The translations under genes and the position numbers were made by a program. The notes beneath the pieces are model-generated. The model did not search any database, was not told the DNA's origin, and saw only the letters and a program-made list of their open reading frames with translations. Source: Tannerella sp. (GTDB taxonomy: Bacteria > Bacteroidota > Bacteroidia > Bacteroidales > Tannerellaceae). From it: a stretch of DNA of 5,655 nucleotides. Location of the stretch: positions 1 through 5,655 of the forward strand of contig JAISJX010000120.1 of the NCBI GenBank assembly GCA_031261145.1. The letters are read 5' to 3'. Shown in pieces: positions 1 through 5,655 of this stretch (position 1 is its first letter; each line of letters starts with the position of its first letter).

Positions 1-811
1 TCTTACTGTCATCCAGATAATCCCGCTTGATATTTTCGTACGATTCTGTAGCTAACAGGCAAATCCACTCTGCGAAATCGCTACTGAAATCATAAGTGCC
101 GTTTCCTGTGATATATCCGCCGTTTCGGGTCAAATCTGCCAGCGCCGCTTCGCGTTTGGCGGCATCAGTTCTAAACTCTTCCAGTATCCGGTTGTAAGCC
201 TTTCCGTTATCGTAGGCTTTACCGGCAGAAACAAACTCGTAAACAGGCTCTTCCATGCGGGCTGTAATTGCCGGAACAATCAAATTCCATACGCCGACGG
301 TCAACACAGAATCCTGATAATAATGTTGTTGGGGATTTGTTACGGGAATCGTACCTGCGGTTGTATTCGGCCAGGTGATGATGATGCGGCTGCGTCCCAA
401 TCGTTTGAGCGGGTAAACCCAATAGCTTGCTCCGTAAGATTTTACATAATAAAATTCCAATGGAAAAAATGCGTTGGTAAATTCCTTGGAAACGTTGGAC
501 AGCAATGTTTGGGTGTACATATAAACTTCTCCGGCGCGTTCAGGGTCGAGGTTTTGCGCTCCACGATTAAGTACGAGATTATCCACTTCGAGGATTGCAT
601 TGGTCAGGTCCCGAACGGTGGCGAAATAAGTGCGTACCCACACCCCGTAGTCGTTAAATATCTGTTTTACTTCCGGAGCGTCATTCGGTCCCGGAGAAAA
701 CATCTCAATAATTCCCAAGTTGTCGGAAGCCGTCGGAGCGCTTTCTTTTTCGCATCCGCTTAATGTAAGGGCTACTGCAAAAAATGTCAAGTATATAACT
801 TTATGTTTCAT
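1..811 (-). CDS. SusCD-associated lipoprotein, Peptidase_Mx1-like but without the zinc motif (3' end beyond window)
   Basis: Third gene of the operon; 270 codons are visible and the frame is still open at base 2. The start at 811 gives a clear lipoprotein signal peptide (MKHKVIYLTFFAVALTLSGC, lipobox L-S-G-C, lipidated C20). The mature end C-E-K-E-S is charged, which suits surface display. What is seen: NDYGVWVRTYF at 53-63, a helical region at about 64-110, a beta-rich part with SRIIITWPN at about 142-150, then VWNLIVPAI at 174-182, NGGYITGNG at 230-238 and SDFAEW at 244-249. From memory, this order matches the substrate-import-associated zinc metallohydrolase lipoproteins: YNIxxxYR near the N-terminus, HHEFxHIL in the middle, GFVTPYA...EDFxE later. 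Here the middle motif has no histidine: the only visible histidines are H3 and H163. I infer a non-catalytic relative acting as a binding or accessory surface protein. Alternatively it is an unrelated lipoprotein of the same operon type. The lipoprotein call is firm, the family call moderate. Confidence 0.72.
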   Translation of the reverse strand, partial: MKHKVIYLTFFAVALTLSGCEKESAPTASDNLGIIEMFSPGPNDAPEVKQIFNDYGVWVRTYFATVRDLTNAILEVDNLVLNRGAQNLDPERAGEVYMYTQTLLSNVSKEFTNAFFPLEFYYVKSYGASYWVYPLKRLGRSRIIITWPNTTAGTIPVTNPQQHYYQDSVLTVGVWNLIVPAITARMEEPVYEFVSAGKAYDNGKAYNRILEEFRTDAAKREAALADLTRNGGYITGNGTYDFSSDFAEWICLLATESYENIKRDYLDDSK

Positions 812-841
812 ATCATTTCAATTATTTAATCAATTTCAATT
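812..841 (-). promoter_or_regulatory. AT-rich spacer and leader of the third gene, with two AATTGAAAT copies
   Basis: This 30-base spacer lies between the susD-like stop and the ATG at 811, and 27 of its bases are A or T. In transcript sense it contains AATTGAAAT twice, at 841-833 and 823-815. There is no G-rich Shine-Dalgarno site and no convincing hairpin followed by a T-run, so I see no terminator and expect read-through into the third gene. Whether the motif is functional is unknown; it may simply be an A-rich initiation region. Confidence 0.4.
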
Positions 842-2293
842 TTATCTCGGGTTTAACGGCATGTTAGGACTGTTTTCCCGTTCCGATTCGGGAATCTGTA
901 ATACATAACGCGGGTCTCCCTGATTCAGGGTATAACTCAAACCGTTCTTGTAAACGTGCGTGATTTCCGGCTTGCCCAATCGTCGCAGGTCAAACCAGCG
1001 CATTCCTCCATCGAAAGCCAGTTCGAGGCGACGTTCTTCAAGCGCCCTTGTCAGCAGTTGCTCGTTGGTGAAATCCGTCTCCTTCAGTTCTGTGAACGAA
1101 TCTCTTTTGTAACGGGAAGCGAGCAATGTATTCAAATCTTTCACTGCGTCTTTCTTATTTCCTTGGCGAATATTAGCTTCGGCACGAGTAACGTAGGCTT
1201 CGCTCACTTTCAAGCCGATATAGTATTCGTATTTTTCTTGCGTGGCGAACATGTGATAAACAGTCTTTCCTATCGTAATGGTATCATTGTTGCCTGCTGC
1301 GAAAGAGTCGAAAATATAGCGGCGATAATCGCGTGTTGAATCAGCCGGAGCGCGATAACACAAGGCGAGCAATTCTTCTGTGGGCTTGAAAACGGTGGTG
1401 CTGTAATAATAGATATTCAAATTAGCCCGACCACCCACGAAAAAGAGCGCTTCGTTTTTGTAATCCGTATCAATAAATCCCGTATTTCCGGAGAAAGCGT
1501 ACTTGTCGCCCTTTTCGTCGATATAGGATTGCATGGAGTTCATGTCGCAGAGCGCCTTTGTTTCGATTACATCGGTTGCGGCTTGAATTGCCTCATCATA
1601 GCGTTCCATGAAAAGAAACACTCTGGCTTTCAATGCTTGCAGCGAAGTGTAATCGAAGCGGTAGATGCTCTTGCTCGTCTTGCCGGATAAGTCCGACGTA
1701 GCTTTTTCCAAGTCGGCAACGATTTGATTCCACACTTGACCCACAGGAACACGTGTATTGTTTTGGGTATGTTGGTGTACGTCAAGTGCATCTAAAGGCA
1801 TGGGGACGCCCGGCGCTTCCATGTTTTCTTTCGACCAAGGCTCTGCATATAGATTTATCAGGTAAAAATAGCAGTAGGCGCGTAATGCGTATGCTTCTCC
1901 GCGTACCGTTTCGAAAAGGATTTTCTCATCAGGTGCGGGTTGTTTGCCTGTAAATTCGTCCAACACTGTGTTGGCATAGTAAATGGAATTGTATAACTGA
2001 TTCCAATAGGTGTCTTCGGCTCCTGCCAGATAATGGGTGGAAGCCCAGATAAACCAAGGCTCATTGGCAGCCTCGGCGGCGCGACCGGAATTAAGGTTGG
2101 CATATACATTATCTGTCGCCAACTCTGTCCGCATGAAAAAATCCGTCCGGGGATAACCGCCCAACAGTACGGATTCAAAATCGGACACACTCACCGGTAC
2201 CATGCTGTTAACCGGTTTGATGTCTAATAAATCACAACTCGTCGCTAATCCGGCAAACGAGAGGAATAATATAGGTAATATCTTATTTTTCAT
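842..2293 (-). CDS. SusD/RagB-family nutrient-binding outer-membrane lipoprotein
   Basis: Surface lipoprotein expected to cap the SusC barrel encoded just upstream and to bind the imported ligand. The 483-residue length is typical of the family. The N-terminus is a lipoprotein signal peptide (MKNKILPILFLSF...) with cleavage before C20 in the lipobox A-T-S-C; the mature end C-D-L-L-D is acidic, as often seen in surface-exported Bacteroidota lipoproteins. The SusD-like N-terminal region contains the helical, TPR-like segments: residues about 85-150 (YWNQLYNSIYYANTVLDEF, RGEAYALRAYCYFYLINLYAEPW), about 185-200 (VWNQIVADLEKA) and about 218-243 (LQALKARVFLFMERYDEAIQAA). The RagB/SusD C-terminal domain has the usual SEAYVTRAEA (about 364-373), ALEERRLELAFDGGMRWFDLRRLG (about 417-440) and a closing LQIPESERENSPNMPLNP. 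The ATG at 2293 is chosen because it gives the complete signal peptide and lies 8 bases after the susC-like stop. Ligand-binding residues cannot be assigned by eye. Confidence 0.97.
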   Translation of the reverse strand: MKNKILPILFLSFAGLATSCDLLDIKPVNSMVPVSVSDFESVLLGGYPRTDFFMRTELATDNVYANLNSGRAAEAANEPWFIWASTHYLAGAEDTYWNQLYNSIYYANTVLDEFTGKQPAPDEKILFETVRGEAYALRAYCYFYLINLYAEPWSKENMEAPGVPMPLDALDVHQHTQNNTRVPVGQVWNQIVADLEKATSDLSGKTSKSIYRFDYTSLQALKARVFLFMERYDEAIQAATDVIETKALCDMNSMQSYIDEKGDKYAFSGNTGFIDTDYKNEALFFVGGRANLNIYYYSTTVFKPTEELLALCYRAPADSTRDYRRYIFDSFAAGNNDTITIGKTVYHMFATQEKYEYYIGLKVSEAYVTRAEANIRQGNKKDAVKDLNTLLASRYKRDSFTELKETDFTNEQLLTRALEERRLELAFDGGMRWFDLRRLGKPEITHVYKNGLSYTLNQGDPRYVLQIPESERENSPNMPLNPR

Positions 2294-2301
2294 CTTTTCA
2301 A
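2294..2301 (-). promoter_or_regulatory. susC-susD junction and leader of the susD-like gene
   Basis: Only eight bases (TTGAAAAG in transcript sense) separate the susC-like stop TAA from the susD-like ATG. The purine run GAAAAG directly before the ATG is A-rich and too close to be a classical Shine-Dalgarno site. This is ordinary for Bacteroidota, where A-rich leaders and S1-type initiation dominate. The tight spacing supports co-transcription and probably translational coupling. Confidence 0.5.
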
Positions 2302-5300
2302 TTAAAATTGTACGTTAATAGAAAATGAGTAACTCTGAGGTAAAGGCAAGTAGGTGTTTCCGAAAGAAACATTGGCTGTATTTGTTGCGGAATATTTCAT
2401 TACGGCTCCTGTGGCTTCGGGGTCTTGTCCTTTTAGTTTGGAGGAATGCCAAGCATGCAAGTTATTTCCCTGAAGTATGAAACGGATATTCTGAATTCCA
2501 TGCGCCCGCATCCGTTCGGAGTACAAGTCATAACTCAAAGAGAGATTCTGCAACCGGACGAAGTCACCTTTTACAGTCCGCAAATCGCTGTTATTATACA
2601 TTTGACCGCTTGAAGGGTAGGGGTAGAATACGGGATCGGCAAATTGATCGACTTCCAGCGTAGGAATATTGGTGATTTTCTCGTCGCCGGACGCTCTCCA
2701 GCGGTAAGCAAATTCTTTCGACATGTTCTGGGTGGCGTCCGGAAATCCGTAAGCATATCCTGCCGTAAGGTTTCTAAGACGAATCACGTTGCCGAAACTG
2801 CCTACGAACAAGGCTGAGAGTGTGAATTTTTTGAAGTAAAGCGTATTGGTGAGTCCACCTTGCCATGAGGGCATCGTTGAGCCGGAGTAAACCAATGCGT
2901 CAATATTATTCATACCTGTTGTTACGGTCTTCCGTCGTTCGACATCGTTTCCGTTCTCGTCCTTTACCGTTTCGGTCTGACCGTTATAAAAAGTAGCCCG
3001 TCCCACCTCGTTTAATCCGGCAAATTCATACGACCACAATCCGTTGATCGGCTTGCCGATTACGGCGGCAGTGGCATAGTCCGATCGTTGAGCGTTGGTT
3101 AGCAGCGAATAGGTGGGACGTGAGTAAACATCCAATACTTCGTTGTGATTGTAACCTGCATTCGCTTGGATCGACCAGCGGAAATCTTTCGTATCTATGT
3201 TGATTGCATTGAGTGAAAATTCCCATCCGCGATTCAGAATAGAAGCCCAGTTGACCTGTACGGTCTGGAAGCCGGAAACGCGGGAAACTTGCTTGTTTCC
3301 TAATAAATCCACTCCTTTCTTGTTGTAATATTCAACCACACCGGTTATCCGCCGTTTAAACAATCCAAATTCTAAAGCCGCGTTGGTGGAATAATTCAAC
3401 TCCCATTTCAGATTGGGATTTTTGGGACTGCCGATGGTCAGGTAATTTTCATTCTTCTCCGGATCTATTTGACCGATATTAGCCACCAAACTTGAGTAAG
3501 CCTGCGAGGCTACGTTACCCTGACTGCCATACGAGGCTCGCCAAGTCAGGTAGCTTAACCAGTCCGCATCTTTCAGGAATTTTTCTTCTTTCATTTGATA
3601 GTTTGCACCGACAGCCCACAAGGGTTGAAATAGATCATTGGTTTTTATTCCAAAACGGTTTGATCCGTCCATACGGGCATTAAAACTGACGGTGTAACGA
3701 TTGCGGAAAGTATAACCTGTTGTTCCGTACCATGAAATAGTGGCGGTTTCGTTTAGACTTTGCGTCCAATAAGGGCGACCTATGTACTTGAACAAATCGT
3801 ATTGCGGCACTTGCTGGTGCCCTCTGTCATGCGAATAACCGTAAATTTCCGTAGTCTCGTCTTCATATTTTGAAGTGCGAATCTCTTGTCCGAGCATAAT
3901 ATCGAAACGGTGATCTTTCAAGAACGTGGACATGTAGGACAACTGGTTACGGAACGTAAGGGAACTGTTGTTGCTACCCCTTGTTTTCCGGTAACCGCCG
4001 TCATTCCAAATGGGCACCGCCGTATAATCAACGATTTGGTACATATCCTGTTTCCTCATGCGCACGAAATAACTGTCTTCGGTAGCTACATCCTCATCTG
4101 TGGTATTCTGTTTGGAGAAAGAGAACAGTGAGTTAAACAATAGGGTTGGTAAAATCTTCCATTCCAGATCTACTGTGCCTTTCAATCCGAAACTCTCGGA
4201 GCCGCGCCATTGTTCTTTACTGTTTTCAAGGAAATTGTATCTTTGATTGTTCAGATACATATAATTATAATTTCCGTTTTCGTCATACGCATTGTGTGCG
4301 CGGGTAGTGTAGATAGCGCTTTCGTAGGGATTATCGCGGGAATCCTGCGCAAAGAAACTGTTGTTGTTCCTCACGTTGATGTCTAATAATCCGCCAAGGC
4401 GCAGGTTATCCCGCAGACGGGTATATACTTTCATGCTTCCGGTATAAGTCTGCATGCCGACTGCCCGGGCTGTTGCCTGTTCGTCCATGTAGCTGCCGGA
4501 CAAGTAAAATGTGGTTTTCTCCGTTCCACCCGATACGCTCAGGCTGTGGCGATGGGTGATGGCATCGCGGAACAGGTACTTAAACCAGTCCGTATTCACT
4601 TCTTCCAATTGCTTTACTTTCTGTTCAAATTGATCCCAAGTGAGTTTGCGATCTTGCACGTCGATATAGTAACGTTCAAAGTCGGTTACTGTTCCATAAA
4701 GTCCGGCTGAGGGTGACGAGGCGGAAAATGCTCCTCGCCGAATCATCTCCAAATTCACATCAATACGATCTTTGGAGTCCATCATGTAGGCATCCTTCAA
4801 AAGGGGGCGTCTGCCCATTGTAACGCTTCCCGAATAGTTTATTTGCGTTTTTCCGGCTGTTCCCCGTTTCGAGGTGAGCACAATTACTCCGTTGGCGGCT
4901 CTTGTACCGTAGATCGCTGTGGCGGCGGCGTCTTTCAAAACGTTGATCGACTCTATGTCGTTTACGTTCACTCCACCGATTCCGGAAGCTATCAAGTTGC
5001 GATTGTTTAGAATGTCATCGACGGAAGCGTTTACCGGATCGTCGAGGATGACACCATCTACGACCCACAAGGGTTGCATGTTACCGCTGATTGTAGAAGT
5101 ACCGCGAATACGGATTTGAGGTACCGCACCGGGAGCTCCGGAGGTGCTCATAATCGTCATACCGGAAACTTGTCCCTGTAATAACTTGTCAATACTTGGC
5201 TGATTAATATCCTTTAAAGATTCCATGTCCACGCGGGAGATGGCGGATGTTAAATTACGCCGTTCGATTCTCTGATAACCTGTTATCACCACATCGGTTA

Positions 5301-5655
5301 ATTCCAAGGCTTTTTCTTCCAGAATTATTTCCGCAGGTAATTTGGAAATATGAAACTCTTCGGATTGGAATCCCATGAATGAGAATACCAAGATGTCATC
5401 TCTGCCTGCCTCAATTGTAAATTTACCAAATTGATCAGTAACAGCTCCCCGTTTGGCGTTATTTTTTATACCGACCGCCACTCCGGGTAAAGGCTCGCGT
5501 TTTGAATCCAGCACTGTACCTGATACAAGTGTGGGACGCTGATTGTTGCCGGTTTTTTCCGACTTGATTTCCTGTTTAGGTGTCTGTCCTTTCGTAAGAA
5601 ACGGATTTATCACCAAAAGCATCAAAGAAAAAAATACAATTGTACTTTTCTTTTT
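2302..5655 (-). CDS. SusC/RagA-family TonB-dependent outer-membrane transporter (5' end beyond window)
   Basis: TonB-dependent outer-membrane channel that imports a ligand delivered by its SusD partner, powered by TonB-ExbBD. The frame stays open to the last base of the window, giving 1117 visible residues. It begins K-K-K-S-T-I-V-F-F-S and runs through a hydrophobic stretch to T-K-G-Q near residue 24, which is a signal peptide lacking only its first residue or residues; the start codon is therefore to the right of 5655. A charged linker of about 18 residues follows. Then comes a carboxypeptidase-regulatory-like beta-sandwich (about 43-112, with SGTVLDSKREPLPGV, TDQFGKF and FMGFQ), a TonB-box segment DVVITGYQ (about 121-128), and the plug (about 129-265, with IRIRGTSTISG, LWVVDGV, INVLKDAAATAIYG and ANGVIVLTSKRG). 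The remaining roughly 850 residues form the barrel, ending in an aromatic F (SFSINVQF). The length is normal for SusC. There is no room for an N-terminal STN domain, so direct anti-sigma signalling by that route is unlikely. It lies 8 bases upstream of the susD-like gene. The substrate is not predictable. Confidence 0.97.
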   Translation of the reverse strand, partial: KKKSTIVFFSLMLLVINPFLTKGQTPKQEIKSEKTGNNQRPTLVSGTVLDSKREPLPGVAVGIKNNAKRGAVTDQFGKFTIEAGRDDILVFSFMGFQSEEFHISKLPAEIILEEKALELTDVVITGYQRIERRNLTSAISRVDMESLKDINQPSIDKLLQGQVSGMTIMSTSGAPGAVPQIRIRGTSTISGNMQPLWVVDGVILDDPVNASVDDILNNRNLIASGIGGVNVNDIESINVLKDAAATAIYGTRAANGVIVLTSKRGTAGKTQINYSGSVTMGRRPLLKDAYMMDSKDRIDVNLEMIRRGAFSASSPSAGLYGTVTDFERYYIDVQDRKLTWDQFEQKVKQLEEVNTDWFKYLFRDAITHRHSLSVSGGTEKTTFYLSGSYMDEQATARAVGMQTYTGSMKVYTRLRDNLRLGGLLDINVRNNNSFFAQDSRDNPYESAIYTTRAHNAYDENGNYNYMYLNNQRYNFLENSKEQWRGSESFGLKGTVDLEWKILPTLLFNSLFSFSKQNTTDEDVATEDSYFVRMRKQDMYQIVDYTAVPIWNDGGYRKTRGSNNSSLTFRNQLSYMSTFLKDHRFDIMLGQEIRTSKYEDETTEIYGYSHDRGHQQVPQYDLFKYIGRPYWTQSLNETATISWYGTTGYTFRNRYTVSFNARMDGSNRFGIKTNDLFQPLWAVGANYQMKEEKFLKDADWLSYLTWRASYGSQGNVASQAYSSLVANIGQIDPEKNENYLTIGSPKNPNLKWELNYSTNAALEFGLFKRRITGVVEYYNKKGVDLLGNKQVSRVSGFQTVQVNWASILNRGWEFSLNAINIDTKDFRWSIQANAGYNHNEVLDVYSRPTYSLLTNAQRSDYATAAVIGKPINGLWSYEFAGLNEVGRATFYNGQTETVKDENGNDVERRKTVTTGMNNIDALVYSGSTMPSWQGGLTNTLYFKKFTLSALFVGSFGNVIRLRNLTAGYAYGFPDATQNMSKEFAYRWRASGDEKITNIPTLEVDQFADPVFYPYPSSGQMYNNSDLRTVKGDFVRLQNLSLSYDLYSERMRAHGIQNIRFILQGNNLHAWHSSKLKGQDPEATGAVMKYSATNTANVSFGNTYLPLPQSYSFSINVQF
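5272..5295 (-). other. TonB-box segment of the SusC-like transporter (DVVITGYQ)
   Basis: This segment encodes DVVITGYQ between the carboxypeptidase-like domain and the plug, where SusC proteins carry the sequence that contacts TonB. It is the ITGYQ version rather than the commoner VVVGYGxQ version, and it is followed by RIERRNLTSAISRV, which replaces the usual KKxxLTGAVS. The assignment rests on position and motif resemblance. Confidence 0.7.

Noticed and set aside
323..763. A 146-codon plus-strand open frame, antisense to the third gene
   Set aside because: It lies wholly inside the lipoprotein gene on the other strand, has a composition typical of antisense translation, and shows no recognisable domain. 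The minus-strand frame has a clear lipobox and start.
808..816. A minimal out-of-frame ORF (ATG-ATA-TGA) overlapping the third gene's start codon
   Set aside because: It has two sense codons only, in an AT-rich leader; nothing supports translation or a regulatory role.
956..1339. A 127-codon plus-strand open frame, antisense to the susD-like gene
   Set aside because: It is fully contained in a confidently identified SusD frame, with no family resemblance and no leader of its own; it is a shadow frame.
3615..5076. The 13-base string CCCACAAGGGTTG occurs at 3615-3627 and again at 5064-5076
   Set aside because: Both copies encode the same short peptide Q-P-L-W in the same frame of one protein, with no flanking similarity; this is coincidental codon identity rather than a mobile or regulatory repeat.
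5635..5644. Perfect 10-base palindrome TACAATTGTA near the right edge
   Set aside because: It lies inside the coding sequence of the signal peptide and is AT-rich and short, so it is likely by chance; there is no promoter context.

Overview
The window is almost entirely coding. It carries three genes, all on the minus strand and read right to left: a SusC/RagA-family TonB-dependent outer-membrane transporter (2302 to beyond 5655), a SusD/RagB-family surface lipoprotein (842-2293), and the first about 270 residues of a third lipoprotein (1-811, running off the left edge). A SusC/SusD pair is a hallmark of the phylum Bacteroidota. The moderate GC content, A-rich leaders without clear Shine-Dalgarno sequences, and the lipoprotein signals fit a Bacteroidales-type organism. 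I cannot name the genus from this sequence.

Layout in the direction of transcription: the susC-like gene enters at the right edge already inside its signal peptide, so its start codon and promoter lie outside the window. It ends at 2302. Eight bases later the susD-like gene starts, ending at 842. After a 30-base AT-rich spacer, the third gene starts at 811 and is still open at base 2. No terminator-like hairpin is visible in either gap, so the three genes most likely form one operon that continues to the left.

How they work together (family knowledge): SusD-like lipoproteins sit on the cell surface as a lid over the SusC barrel, capture a ligand (glycan, peptide or other nutrient) and pass it to the TonB-powered channel. 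No glycoside hydrolase, peptidase with an intact catalytic motif, or regulator is in the window, so the substrate cannot be read from it.

The most interesting point is the third gene. Its overall pattern resembles the substrate-import-associated zinc metallohydrolase lipoproteins (Peptidase_Mx1-like) that often follow susCD pairs. However, the visible part has only two histidines and no HExxH motif, and the place where HExxH would be expected reads N-L-I-V-P. I infer a non-catalytic relative, possibly a binding or accessory surface protein.
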